Origin: an uncultured Nocardioides sp.
GTDB taxonomy: Bacteria > Actinomycetota > Actinomycetes > Propionibacteriales > Nocardioidaceae
Direction of reading: 5' to 3'
DNA: 64,000 nucleotides
NCBI RefSeq assembly: GCF_947488515.1
Contig: NZ_CANKZF010000001.1
Span: 1,922,001 to 1,986,000 of the forward strand
The translations under genes and the position numbers were made by a program. The notes beneath the pieces were generated by a model, which ran no database searches, was not told the DNA's origin, and worked only from the letters and a program-made list of their open reading frames with translations. Positions 41,158 to 51,499 of the stretch are shown here, piece after piece; the stretch's first letter is position 1, and every line of letters begins with the position of its first letter.

Positions 41158-43820
41158 TCGAGGCGGGCGACCAGGGGCAGCCGCGACCGGGCGGTGAGCC
41201 CGACGACGGCCGCGGTCAGCAGCGGCAGCGCGAGCACGATCGTGACGACCAGCAGCCAGGGGATGTCGAGGTAGGACGCGGGGTCGCCGACCAGCGCACC
41301 GGTCGTGTCGGTCGCGTAGCCGCCGCGGCGAGCGGTCAGCGGTTGCGCGATTGCCACGCCGGGGATGAAGCCGACCGCAGCTCCGAGGACCGCGCCGACG
41401 AAGCCCACGACGAGGGCGTACGACGCCGCGACCCGCCGCCGGGTGCGCGGGGCCGCGCCGACCGCGGACAGCGTGGCCAGGTCGGGTCGGGCGTCCGAGA
41501 GCGCGAGGAAGGTGGCGGTGAGGGTGCCGCCGAGCATCAGGACGCCGCCGAGCGCGCCGAGGACGAGCAGGACCACGACGACCTCCGGGGGGCGCTCGTA
41601 GCCACGCTCGACGTAGACGTAGGCGTCGTCCGCGATGCCTCGGACCGACTCGGCGATGCGCGTCTCGGCGGCGGGGTCCAGGTCGCCGGAGAGGCGCAGC
41701 TGGAGGGTCGACACCTCGATGCCGAGGGCATCGGCGACGGCGGTCGGCAGCACGGCCGACGTCGGGGCGGGCAGCCGGTCCGACGGCCCCCAGGCCACCA
41801 GGTCGGCCGGCACCGTCTCGTCGAGGGTGACCTCGGCCTGGTCGTTGCCCTCGCGCCACGTCTCGGTGCGCACGGTCACGTCGTCGCGACCCTCCACGCC
41901 CTCGGTGAGGACCACCGCCCGACCGGCCGCGAGCGCGCGGTCGACGGTGGCGGCCATGGCCTCGTCGAGCCCCAGCCCGGCCGAGGTGTCGGCGACCACC
42001 ACCTGCGGACCCCAGGTGGACAGGCAGCAGGCCGCTGCGGGGTCGGTCGGCTGGACGGAGGTGGAGGTCCACCCGCCACCGGACGCGAGGCTCTCGGACG
42101 GACCGCGGAGCTCGCTCGTCTCCACCCCGGGCGCGGCCTCGGCCACGGCTGCCTCGATCCGGTCCCAGACCGGCGCCGGGTCCGGCGCCTCCTCCCCCGG
42201 CAGCACGGCGGCCGTCCAGGCGAGGACGCCGGTGCCCATCGGCGCCTGCGCCGCGTAGGTCTTCTCGTCGGCGAGCTCCTGGCTCTCGGTGGCGATGCCG
42301 AGCGCCACGACGCCGGCCACGGTCGCGGCCACGGCGGCCACGGCCGGCACGGTGCGGGTGCGGTGGCGCGCGGCGTCGCGGGCGGCGTACCTCGGCGTCA
42401 GCGGCAGCCGGCGGGCGAGCCGAGCCACGGTCGACACCACGACCGGCACCACCAGGATCATGCCGAGCACCGACACGATCGCGGACGCGCCGATCCAGTA
42501 GGCGCCGGCGCTGCTGTCGTCGGAGGTCGCCGCGCCGTAGACGGACGTCGCGATCCCGGCGCCCAGCAGCGCCAGGCCGACGACCGGGGTCGCCGCACGC
42601 GGCTTGCGGTCGCCGCGCCGCCCGGCCAGCACGGCGACGACGTCCTGCCGGCTGGCCAGCCACGCGGGCACGACCGAGGCGAGGATCGCGGACACGATGC
42701 CGAAGGCGGCGATGGCGGCGAGGTAGCCCCACGGCAGCTCGAGCGGACCGAACCACTCGTTGTTGAAGCGTTGGACGAGCGGCAGGACCGCCCACCCCAC
42801 CACGAGACCCAGCACGAGGCCGACGGCGGACGCGACCAGCCCGAGCACGACGCCGCTGCCCAGGATGACGCGGCGCGCCTGGGCGGGCGTGCCACCGGAA
42901 GCGGCGATCAGGGCGAGCGTGCGGGCGTGCCGGCGGGCGCCGACGGCGAACGCCGGTCCGGCCAGCAGGACGACCTCGATCAGGGCCATCACGATGATCA
43001 GGGTGGCCACCGCGAGCAGCTCGTCGCGGCCGGTGTCGTAGCCCATCTGCTCGGCCGTCGAGGCGACGTCGGGCGGGTCGGCCAGGACCGACCGCGACGT
43101 GACGATCGCCCCGAGCGCGTTGAGGTCGAGCACGGTCGACCACGGCACCGGGCCGGCCTCGACGAGCCACTCGCCCACGTTGGCACCGGGTGACGGGAGG
43201 TCGTCGGGGGCCCCGAGCAGGACCGGGGTGTCGCGGAGCGTGGCGTCCACGCCGAGCCCGACGAGCGTGAGCGTCGTCCCGTCGACGTCGAGCGTGTCAC
43301 CGAGCGCGAGGCCCTTGGCGAGCATCGCCGCGTTGGTCACCACCTCACCGGGCGCGCTGGGCAGGCGGCCGCTCTCGAGCTCGAACAGCCCGTCGGCCAT
43401 CGGGTCGGTCAGGTCGACACCGGTGGTCGAGAAGTCGATGAGGCGGTCGTCCAGCCGGGCGCGGGACCAGCCGCTGGTGATCGGCAGCAAGCGGGCGTCG
43501 GCGGGCAGGAGGGCGCGAACCTCGTCCTCGGTCGGGGGCGCATCGGTGTCGAGCTCCTCGACCTGCCCCCACATGCCGCCCACGGGGTCAGGGCTCTGGA
43601 AGACGCGCCCGCGGCCCTCGGTGCGGATCCGGGCGTCGGCCGCGCCCAGCTGTCGGTCGGCTCCCTCGATGCCGCTCACGTCGGCGGTCTGGATGACCAC
43701 CGCGGCAGCGCTGACGGTCAGCACCGGCAGGCTGATCATCACCAGGACGAGCGCGCTGCGTCCGCGGTGGCGCAGGGCGTCGCGCCAGGCGATGAGCATG
43801 GCCGGGCGCCAGCCCTTCAT
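41154..43820 (-). CDS. FtsX/MacB-type ABC transporter permease
   Basis: 888 residues. An N-terminal helix (SALVLVMISLPVLTVSAAAVVI) is followed by a large outer domain, then two FtsX units: about four helices at 270-430 (LIIVMALIEVVLLAGPAFAVGARRHARTLALIAASGGTPAQARR) and again at the C-terminus (VVVLLVLGALGGVLMLGGTLTATFLALSDARPDLATLSAVGAAPRTRR). The internal duplication is usual in large actinobacterial permeases of this class. It works with the ATPase at 43882 to move a lipid, lipoprotein, drug or peptide. It converges with the peptide locus but shares no transcript with it. Confidence 0.88.
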   Translation of the reverse strand: MKGWRPAMLIAWRDALRHRGRSALVLVMISLPVLTVSAAAVVIQTADVSGIEGADRQLGAADARIRTEGRGRVFQSPDPVGGMWGQVEELDTDAPPTEDEVRALLPADARLLPITSGWSRARLDDRLIDFSTTGVDLTDPMADGLFELESGRLPSAPGEVVTNAAMLAKGLALGDTLDVDGTTLTLVGLGVDATLRDTPVLLGAPDDLPSPGANVGEWLVEAGPVPWSTVLDLNALGAIVTSRSVLADPPDVASTAEQMGYDTGRDELLAVATLIIVMALIEVVLLAGPAFAVGARRHARTLALIAASGGTPAQARRVILGSGVVLGLVASAVGLVLGLVVGWAVLPLVQRFNNEWFGPLELPWGYLAAIAAFGIVSAILASVVPAWLASRQDVVAVLAGRRGDRKPRAATPVVGLALLGAGIATSVYGAATSDDSSAGAYWIGASAIVSVLGMILVVPVVVSTVARLARRLPLTPRYAARDAARHRTRTVPAVAAVAATVAGVVALGIATESQELADEKTYAAQAPMGTGVLAWTAAVLPGEEAPDPAPVWDRIEAAVAEAAPGVETSELRGPSESLASGGGWTSTSVQPTDPAAACCLSTWGPQVVVADTSAGLGLDEAMAATVDRALAAGRAVVLTEGVEGRDDVTVRTETWREGNDQAEVTLDETVPADLVAWGPSDRLPAPTSAVLPTAVADALGIEVSTLQLRLSGDLDPAAETRIAESVRGIADDAYVYVERGYERPPEVVVVLLVLGALGGVLMLGGTLTATFLALSDARPDLATLSAVGAAPRTRRRVAASYALVVGFVGAVLGAAVGFIPGVAIAQPLTARRGGYATDTTGALVGDPASYLDIPWLLVVTIVLALPLLTAAVVGLTARSRLPLVARLD

Positions 43821-43881
43821 GCGGGGTCCCCGCGGCGTTGTCCGGCGGAGCGGAGCGGAGGAGAAGAACGTCGTGGGGTGT

Positions 43882-44604
43882 TCATCGTCCGGCTTCCTCG
43901 GCGAGGAGCGTCTCGGGATCGTCGGCGCCGGTCTCGTCGACCACGACGCCGTCGCGCAGGAACACCACCCGGTCGGCCCACGCGGCATGACGGGCCTCGT
44001 GGGTCACCATCACCCCGGCCGCGCCGGCGTCGCACCGGGCGCGGAGCAGCCGCAGGATCTCCTCGCCGGTGTCGGTGTCGAGCGCGCCGGTGGGCTCGTC
44101 GGCGAGGATCAGCCGGCGGTCGCCGACGATCGCGCGGGCGATCGCGACGCGCTGCTGCTGGCCGCCCGACATCTCGTCGGGGAAGCGGTCGGCGAGGTCG
44201 ACGATGCCGACCTCCTCCAGCGCGGCGAGGGCGAGCCGGCGCGCGACGCGGCCCTTCTCGCCGTCGAGCTCGCGCGGGAGGGCGACGTTCTCGGCGGCGG
44301 TGAGCGCGGGGATGAGGTTGAAGTCCTGGAAGACGTAGCCCACCGACGTACGCCGCATCCGGGCGCGCCCGGCGTTGTCGAGCGAGGCCAGGTCGGTGCC
44401 CTCGATCCAGACCGAGCCGGAGGTCGGGGCATCGAGCCCGCCGGCGAGGGTCAGCAGCGTCGACTTGCCGGAGCCGGACGGTCCCATCACGGCGACGAGC
44501 TCGCCGGGGCGGGCGCGGAAGGTCACCCCGCGCAGCGCGTGGACCTCGGTGGCGCCCTCGCCGTGGACGCGGGTGACGGCGGCGAGGTGGAGGACGGCGT
44601 TCAT
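43882..44604 (-). CDS. MacB/LolD-type ABC transporter ATP-binding protein
   Basis: 240 residues. Walker [10 protein letters not shown] near 41-49, Q-loop FQDFN, signature [15 protein letters not shown], Walker [13 protein letters not shown] and switch His VTHEARHA. Typical of the subfamily that drives FtsX-type permeases. Lies 61 nt before the permease gene and overlaps the PadR stop by 4 nt, giving a padR-ATPase-permease operon. Confidence 0.92.
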   Translation of the reverse strand: MNAVLHLAAVTRVHGEGATEVHALRGVTFRARPGELVAVMGPSGSGKSTLLTLAGGLDAPTSGSVWIEGTDLASLDNAGRARMRRTSVGYVFQDFNLIPALTAAENVALPRELDGEKGRVARRLALAALEEVGIVDLADRFPDEMSGGQQQRVAIARAIVGDRRLILADEPTGALDTDTGEEILRLLRARCDAGAAGVMVTHEARHAAWADRVVFLRDGVVVDETGADDPETLLAEEAGR

Positions 44605-45242
44605 CGGGCGGCCCCCTCGGTGCTCGTCGCGGCGGGCGCGTCACGGCGTACGAGCGCACGCTCGGTCGCGGCGCGGCGCAGCCTCGCCTCGCAGTGGTCG
44701 AGCCAGCGCACCTCGGCCTCGGCGTCGAAGACGAGCGAGTCGAGGACCAGGCTCCAGGCGAGGTCGGCGGGCTCGACGGGCTGGGCGGCGCGGCCCGAGC
44801 GCTTGAGCCGGGTGTAGTCCTGCAGCGAGGCCATGGTGGCGCTGCGCTGGCGCTGGATGATCGTGCCGACGTCGGTGCCGGGCAGGGTCACGGCGATCGC
44901 CAGCTTGATCGCCAGCTCGTCGCGCGCGGGCTGGGTGCGAGGCACCGGGGTGGCGAACCACTCCGACACCTCGCCCCGTCCCGCCTCGGTGGCGCGGTAG
45001 CTGACGTGCTGGCGGTCGCTGGCTGCCTGGTCGGGCCGGCCGTCCTGGTCGCTCTCGTCGGCACCCCCGTGTCCGACGATCTCGACCAGTCCGTCGCGCT
45101 CGAGCCGGGTCAGGGTCGTGTAGACCTGCCCGATGTTGAGCGGCCAGGTCTCCCCCGTCCGCTGCTCGAACTCCGCCCGCAGCTGGTAGCCGTACATCGG
45201 CCCCTGCTCCAGGATCGCCAGCATCGCCTGCCGGATCGACAT
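44601..45242 (-). CDS. PadR-family transcriptional regulator
   Basis: 213 residues. N-terminal winged helix (SIRQAMLAILEQGPMYGYQLRAEFEQRTGETWPLNIGQVYTTLTRLERDGLVE) and a helical C-terminal dimerisation part, longer than the shortest PadR proteins. ATG 45242 puts the family sequence at residue 2. It heads the ABC operon and has a palindromic site about 50 nt upstream, so autorepression relieved by a transported compound is expected. Confidence 0.9.
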   Translation of the reverse strand: MSIRQAMLAILEQGPMYGYQLRAEFEQRTGETWPLNIGQVYTTLTRLERDGLVEIVGHGGADESDQDGRPDQAASDRQHVSYRATEAGRGEVSEWFATPVPRTQPARDELAIKLAIAVTLPGTDVGTIIQRQRSATMASLQDYTRLKRSGRAAQPVEPADLAWSLVLDSLVFDAEAEVRWLDHCEARLRRAATERALVRRDAPAATSTEGAAR

Positions 45243-45292
45243 CCGCGCCTCCGTTGACCCGTCCACCGCCCCCCGTCGGTCGATGGATACCG

Positions 45293-45304
45293 GGTATGTA
45301 TACC
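45293..45304 (-). promoter_or_regulatory. palindromic operator upstream of padR
   Basis: GGTATGTATACC: 5-bp arms GGTAT/ATACC with a 2-nt centre, within an AT-rich island (GGATACCGGGTATGTATACC) that stands out from the GC-rich surroundings. Another half-site-like ATACC is 11 nt to the left and GTATGCAT lies to the right. Position fits PadR binding over the promoter. Confidence 0.6.
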
Positions 45305-45363
45305 ACGTATGCATGGGTCGAGCCGCGTTCTGGATCCCCGGTCGACCGGGGATCGCCGAAACG

Positions 45364-46914
45364 TCAGACGGCGGCGACCGTCAGCACCACCCGCGCGCGC
45401 TCGTCACCGGCCAGCCAGCGACGACGGGCGCGGAGGAGGCGGCGGGTCGACCAGGCGAGGAAGGGCAGGGACACCACGGCGGGCGCCCAGGCCCACGGCA
45501 GTGCAGCGAGGCCGGTGAAGACCATCGCGGTCAGGGTCGTGACGAGCGAGAGCCGCCCGGCGTAGCCGGCCATCGCCGCGTGCGGCGCGGGCGTCGCGCG
45601 GGGCGAGGAGAGGTCGACGGAGTACGGCGACCGGACCGACCAGGTCATCACGATCGCCAGCACCTGGACGAGGACGACCAGCCAGCACGACGCGACGGCG
45701 ACCCCGGTCACGAGGGGCGGCAGGCCGTTGCGCAGCAGCGCGAGCACGACCGTCACCCCCGACACGGCGGCCATGCACTCGGCGACCACCAGGGCGCGTA
45801 CGTCGAACACGTCGGCCGAGGAGACCGGGAGCGTCTCGCGCCAGACCATGCCCTTGCCGTCGAGGCACCAGGCGTTGACGCCGAAGAGCAGCGCGGCGCC
45901 GCTCGCGGTCAGGCCGGGGAGCAGCAGGACGGTCCCCCACTCGAGCCCGGCGACGAGCGCGACCAGACCGGGCCCGATCCCGAGGACCATCAGGCCGCGG
46001 CGCATGCCGACCGAGCGCCACACCGACCCGCGGTCGAGGCGGCGCAGGAGGGCGCGGTCGGCGGAACCCCAGCGCGGTTCGGGCACGTGGCGTGCCTCGT
46101 GCACGCCCGACTGCACCCGCAGCTCCTCGCGCGGCGGCAGCCCGAGCGCCCAGGCGGCCGGGCGCGCGCCGACCACGAGGCCGGCGACCGTGAGCAGGAG
46201 GAGCACCCCGAGGGCGAGCGGCCAGCGCGTGGTCTGCGAGGTGTCCGCTAGCCACGTGGTGGGGAGCGACCGGGCGAGCGGCGCGAGGAGTCCGGCGAGG
46301 TGGAGGGCGGCGAGGACGACGACGACCGCACCGGCGCCGATGCGTACGACGAGCACGCCGCGAGCGGTGCGTCGTACACCCTCCACGGCCCAGCCGGCTG
46401 CCTGCCCGAGCGCGGTGGCGGTGAGGACCCAGGCCAGCACGACCAGCTGGGCGCCGACGAGGTTCGCGGGCGGCGTCACCAGAGCGGTGACGGCGAGGAG
46501 GGTCCACGCCTGCACCATCCAGGCGAGGTTGACCGGGGCGAGCAGCAGCGCACCGAGGTGCTCGGTGACGGGACTGATCGGGTGGACGGCCGCCTCGCTC
46601 CGCGACAGCAGCTCGCGGCCGCCGCCGCTGCCCATGGCGGCGCCGACCGCCAGCAGCAGGAAGCCGGCGAAGGCGGCGCCGAGGTTGGTCTCGAGGGCGG
46701 CGAGCGCCCGCTCGAACGGGGCCGAGACGCCCGACCGCAGGTCGACCCGCGAGGGCACCACCGCGAAGACCGCGGTCAGCACGACCACGACGGCCAGGCC
46801 GAGGAAGGCGGCGCCGCGACGGCGTACGGTCCGCGCACGGAACGCCATCAGGTGACGGGTGTCGCGCGCTGCCTCCAGCCAGGCGTGCGGCCCGGTGTCA
46901 GTCGAGGAGGGCAC
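45364..46914 (-). CDS. ABC transporter permease, large polytopic membrane protein
   Basis: 516 residues with ten to twelve hydrophobic segments, a basic N-terminus (MAFRARTVRRRGAAFLGLAVVVVL) and a cytosolic loop near 265-300. No conserved EAA loop; it resembles ABC-2-like permeases of actinobacteria paired with a single ATPase. The GTG start at 46914 lies inside the 3' end of the ATPase gene (17-nt overlap), so the two proteins are coupled. Substrate unknown. Confidence 0.78.
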   Translation of the reverse strand: MPSSTDTGPHAWLEAARDTRHLMAFRARTVRRRGAAFLGLAVVVVLTAVFAVVPSRVDLRSGVSAPFERALAALETNLGAAFAGFLLLAVGAAMGSGGGRELLSRSEAAVHPISPVTEHLGALLLAPVNLAWMVQAWTLLAVTALVTPPANLVGAQLVVLAWVLTATALGQAAGWAVEGVRRTARGVLVVRIGAGAVVVVLAALHLAGLLAPLARSLPTTWLADTSQTTRWPLALGVLLLLTVAGLVVGARPAAWALGLPPREELRVQSGVHEARHVPEPRWGSADRALLRRLDRGSVWRSVGMRRGLMVLGIGPGLVALVAGLEWGTVLLLPGLTASGAALLFGVNAWCLDGKGMVWRETLPVSSADVFDVRALVVAECMAAVSGVTVVLALLRNGLPPLVTGVAVASCWLVVLVQVLAIVMTWSVRSPYSVDLSSPRATPAPHAAMAGYAGRLSLVTTLTAMVFTGLAALPWAWAPAVVSLPFLAWSTRRLLRARRRWLAGDERARVVLTVAAV

Positions 46915-47596
46915 GGTAGGCCTCGCCGGTGAGGTCGCCGGCCTGCATCGCGGCGACCCGGTTGCCGCCGCGCAGCACGACCGCCTCGCCGCAGGCCTCG
47001 AGCGCGAGGTCGCGCAGGTGGGTGGAGAGCAGGACGCAGGCGCCGCGGGCGCGGGCGTCGGCGACGACCTCCAGGGTCGCCTCGACGCCGAGCGGGTCGA
47101 CGCCGTCGAAGGGCTCGTCGAGCAGCAGCACGTCCGGCTCGTGCAGCGACGCCAGCACGACGCTGAGACGGCGGCTCATGCCGTGGCTGAAGCCGCCGAC
47201 CACCCGGTGCGCGACGTCGCCGAGCTCGAAGCGCTCGAGCAGGTCGCGTCCGCGCTCCTCCCAGTCGTCCATCCGCCGCAGGCGCGCGCTGAGCTGGAGG
47301 TGCTCCCACGGCGTGGCCCGCGGGACCAGGCCGCCGACGTCGGGGCAGTAGCCGACGGCGCGCTTGACGCCGAGGGCGTCGGTGGCGGCGTCGTGGCCCG
47401 CGACCGTGACCGAGCCGGAGGTGGGCGGCACGACCCCGGCCAGCACCTTCATGGTCGTCGACTTGCCGGCGCCGTTGCGCCCGAGGAGCGCCGTGGCGCG
47501 GCCGCTGTCGGCGGTCAGGTCGACACCCGAGACTGCCTCGACGTCACCGAAACGGACGTGCAGGTCGCGGACGACGACGGCGGGGCTCTGGCTCAC
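46898..47596 (-). CDS. ABC transporter ATP-binding protein (ABC-2 type)
   Basis: 232 residues. Walker A GRNGAGKST near 39-47, a degenerate signature FSHGMSRRLSVVLA in place of the LSGGQ core, Walker B VLLLDEPFDGVDP and STHLRDLALEAC with the switch His. This is the usual form for single ATPases that serve ABC-2 exporters. GTG 47596 is the start that fits the domain; longer versions would read into the repeat array upstream. Confidence 0.88.
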   Translation of the reverse strand: MSQSPAVVVRDLHVRFGDVEAVSGVDLTADSGRATALLGRNGAGKSTTMKVLAGVVPPTSGSVTVAGHDAATDALGVKRAVGYCPDVGGLVPRATPWEHLQLSARLRRMDDWEERGRDLLERFELGDVAHRVVGGFSHGMSRRLSVVLASLHEPDVLLLDEPFDGVDPLGVEATLEVVADARARGACVLLSTHLRDLALEACGEAVVLRGGNRVAAMQAGDLTGEAYRALLD

Positions 47597-47610
47597 CCCC
47601 CAATCCTCGC

Positions 47611-47772
47611 CGACCGGGCACTTCCTCGCGGCCGAATGCGTCGACCGGGCATCTCCTCGCGGATCGACGGGCTGACCGGGCACTTCCTCGCGGATGAAGT
47701 GCCCGGTCGGCGGTCTGGTGCGCGAGGAAGTGCCCGGTCGGCGGTCTGGTGCGCGAGGAAGTGCCCGGTCGG
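47611..47772. repeat. array of six repeats, three forward and three reverse
   Basis: The unit GACCGGGCACTTCCTCGCG occurs forward at about 47612, 47643 (two changes) and 47674 and inverted at about 47696, 47727 and 47758. Both halves have a 31-bp period, so the array is a large inverted repeat centred near 47693. It fills the gap between a fadB-like stop (47774) and an ABC operon start (47596). Confidence 0.75.
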
Positions 47773-47773
47773 G

Positions 47774-50002
47774 TCAGGCGGGGAAGGTCTCGCCCTTCGC
47801 CGCGAGGTCGCGGAGGTACGCCGTCGGACGGAAGCGCTCGCCGTAGGCCTCGGCCAGCTCGTCGGCACGGTCGAGGAAGGCCTGCAGGCCGACCGGGCCG
47901 ACGCCGTGGCCGGTCTCGTCGAGCGCCTGCCAGCCGGTCATGAACTGCGCCGCACCGCCGGTGAGCGCCGGGAAGCCGATGCCCATGATCGAGCCGATGT
48001 TGGCGGCCGCGGCCGAGGTGATCACGCCCTCCTCGAAGCACTTCGCCGTCTCGATCGCCTCGATGAACAGCATCCGGTCGCGCACGTCGCGGATCGGGAC
48101 CTGGTGCTCCGCGACCGGGAAGTGCTCGGCGAGCCCGGGCCACAGCGTCGTACGACGTCCGTCGTCGTCGTAGTCGTAGAAGCCGGCGCCCTTGAGGCGC
48201 GACGGTCGGCCGAGGCCGATCATCGTGGCGATGACGTCGCCGGCCGGGTAGGCGCCGAGGTCGATGCCCTCGCGGGACGCGGCGTCCTCGGTGGCCTTGC
48301 GGATCTTGGCCATCAGCTCCATGTTGAGCTCGTCGCTGATCTGCAGCGGCCCGACCGGGAAGCCGGCCGACGTCGCGGCGCGCTCCAGCGAGACCGGGTG
48401 GACGCCCTCGGCGAGCATCGCCAGGCCCTCGTTGATCTGGGTGCCGATGACGCGCGAGGTGTAGAAGCCGCGCGAGTCGTTGACGACGATCGGCGTCTTG
48501 CGGATCTGCTGCACGACGTCGTACGCCTTGGCCAGCGCGGCGTCGGACGTCTCCTTGCCGCGGATGATCTCGACCAGCGGCATCTTGTCGACGGGGCTGA
48601 AGAAGTGCAGCCCGATGAAGTCGGCCGGGCGGTCGACGCCCGTCGCGAGCTCGGTGATCGGCAACGTCGAGGTGTTGGAGCACAGCAGCGCGTCGTCGTC
48701 GACGTACGGCGCCACCTCGGCGAACACCTTCGCCTTGAGGGACGGGTCCTCGAAGACGGCCTCGATGACGAGGTCGCACCCGGCCAGGTCGGCCGCGTCG
48801 CCGGTGGGCGTGATGCGGCCCAGGAGCTCGTCGGCCTTGTCCTGCGTGATCTTCCCGCGTTCGACGCCCTTGGCGTTGAGCTTGGCGGTGTAGGCCTTGC
48901 CCTTCTCGGCCGCCTCGAGCGAGACGTCCTTGAGGACGACCTGCATGCCGGCGCGGGCGCAGGAGTAGGCGATGCCGGCGCCCATCATCCCGGCGCCGAG
49001 CACGGCGACCTTCGTCGCCTGCCAGCGCTCGACGCCCTGGGGGCGCAGCGAGCCGGAGTTGATCGCCTGGAGGTCGAAGAAGAAGGCCTGGATCATGTTC
49101 TTGGCCTGCTGGTTGACCACCAGGTTGGTGAAGTAGCGGCTCTCGATCCGCGAGGCGGTGTCGAAGTCCACCTGCGCACCCTCGACCGCGGCGCTCATGA
49201 TCGCCCGCGGCGCGGGGTAGACCGCGCCCTTGGTCTGCTTGCGGAGCAGCGCCGGGAAGGCCGGCAGGAACTGCGCCAGCGCGGGCGTCCTCGGGGTCCC
49301 GCCGGGCATCTTGTAGCCCGCGCGGTCCCAGGGGTTCCTCGCCGCGTCCTCGTCGTCGCGGTGCTCGAGGATCCACGCCTTCGCGGCCGGGACGAGCTCC
49401 TCACGGGTCGGCAGGACCTCGTCGACGAGGCCCCTGGCCAGCGCGCCCTGCGGGTCGAACTGGGTGCCCGGCATGAGGACGTCCATCAGCGCGGACTGCA
49501 GCCCGAGCATGCGTACGACGCGGGTGACCCCGCCGCCGCCGGGGAGCAGGCCGAGCGTGGCCTCGGGCAGCCCGATCTTCACCGAGCGGTCGTCGACGGC
49601 GATCCGGCGGTTGGCCGCCAGCGCGATCTCGAGGCCGCCGCCGAGCGCGGCGCCGTTGATGGCGGCCACGACGGGGCGGGGGAAGGTCTCGAGGCGGCGG
49701 AGGCTGGCCTTGACGGCCTCGCCCATCGCGAAGATCTCCTCGGCGTCGTCGGGCGTCGCCTTCATCATGCTCTTGAGGTTGCCGCCGGCGAAGAAGGTCT
49801 TCTTGGCGCTGGTCAGCACGACGCCGGTGACGTCGGCCTGCTCGTCGTACAACCGCTGGACGGCGGCCTCCATCGACGACTGGTAGAGCTCGTTCATCGT
49901 GTTGGCGCTGGCCGTCGGGTCGTCGAGGGTCAGGGTGACGATGCCGTCGCTGTCGCGGTCGTAGCGGACGGCGGTCTGGGTCTGGGTGTCAGGGGAGGTC
50001 AT
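47774..50002 (-). CDS. 3-hydroxyacyl-CoA dehydrogenase/enoyl-CoA hydratase (FadB/FadJ-type)
   Basis: 742 residues, full-length multifunctional beta-oxidation enzyme. Crotonase part ~1-200 with GGNLKSMM, GAALGGGLEIALAANRRIAV and the catalytic GLPEATLGLLPGGGG. NAD-binding dehydrogenase part from ~330 with VAVLGAGMMGAGIAYSCARAG, SNTSTLPITELA and LHFFSPVDKMPLVEIIRG. The C-terminal repeats run to the end. It hydrates 2-enoyl-CoA and oxidises the 3-hydroxy product. It lies 163 nt downstream of the thiolase gene on the same strand, giving the last three steps of the cycle. Confidence 0.93.
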   Translation of the reverse strand: MTSPDTQTQTAVRYDRDSDGIVTLTLDDPTASANTMNELYQSSMEAAVQRLYDEQADVTGVVLTSAKKTFFAGGNLKSMMKATPDDAEEIFAMGEAVKASLRRLETFPRPVVAAINGAALGGGLEIALAANRRIAVDDRSVKIGLPEATLGLLPGGGGVTRVVRMLGLQSALMDVLMPGTQFDPQGALARGLVDEVLPTREELVPAAKAWILEHRDDEDAARNPWDRAGYKMPGGTPRTPALAQFLPAFPALLRKQTKGAVYPAPRAIMSAAVEGAQVDFDTASRIESRYFTNLVVNQQAKNMIQAFFFDLQAINSGSLRPQGVERWQATKVAVLGAGMMGAGIAYSCARAGMQVVLKDVSLEAAEKGKAYTAKLNAKGVERGKITQDKADELLGRITPTGDAADLAGCDLVIEAVFEDPSLKAKVFAEVAPYVDDDALLCSNTSTLPITELATGVDRPADFIGLHFFSPVDKMPLVEIIRGKETSDAALAKAYDVVQQIRKTPIVVNDSRGFYTSRVIGTQINEGLAMLAEGVHPVSLERAATSAGFPVGPLQISDELNMELMAKIRKATEDAASREGIDLGAYPAGDVIATMIGLGRPSRLKGAGFYDYDDDGRRTTLWPGLAEHFPVAEHQVPIRDVRDRMLFIEAIETAKCFEEGVITSAAAANIGSIMGIGFPALTGGAAQFMTGWQALDETGHGVGPVGLQAFLDRADELAEAYGERFRPTAYLRDLAAKGETFPA

Positions 50003-50165
50003 GAGATTCCAATCGGTTCACGAGAGGCTCGGCGCGCGGCCGCGTCTGGACTGACGAGCGAGCAAGCGCGACGAGCGAAGCGAGGAAGCTTGGGAGCGAG
50101 GAGGGAAGACGGGGCTTACGAGCGCGCCGAGCACGGGCGAGCGGAGCGAGCCCCGAAGACACGGC
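50003..50165 (-). other. repeat-rich spacer between fadA and fadB
   Basis: 163 nt without a gene. GCTCGGCGCGC (50027-50037) is complementary to GCGCGCCGAGC (50122-50132), so the whole spacer can fold. Between them are short repeats of the type GAGCGAGC, GAGCGAAGCGAGG and GAGCGGAGCGAGC. It may stabilise or terminate part of the fadA message. Confidence 0.6.
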
Positions 50166-51377
<1,212 letters not shown>

Positions 51378-51384
51378 GTGGCTG

Positions 51385-51413
51385 ATTGTGACACCATTAC
51401 TGTCACAGTCCAA
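51385..51413 (-). promoter_or_regulatory. fadA promoter with an inverted repeat in the spacer
   Basis: TTGGAC (51413-51408) and CACAAT (51390-51385, minus strand) are 17 nt apart. The perfect dyad TGTGACA (51387-51393)/TGTCACA (51401-51407) covers the spacer and -10. A regulator bound there would sit on the promoter; the divergent MerR protein is the first candidate. Confidence 0.6.
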
Positions 51414-51499
51414 CAGGTGTGGCGCGCGTCACCTCCCGCCCCGGTCCGCCCACCCGGCGGGGTCTTCGGCGGGCGGGACGCAGACGAGAGGATGGTCCG

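Noticed and set aside
44601..47596. The two ABC operons as one exporter for the peptide system
   Set aside because: They are on the opposite strand, separated by a bidirectional hairpin, and have their own PadR regulator and operator. A functional link cannot be excluded but nothing in the sequence supports it.
47611..47772. Possible CRISPR array
   Set aside because: Repeats have a 31-bp period but the between-repeat bases are nearly identical, half the units are inverted, and no cas genes are near.
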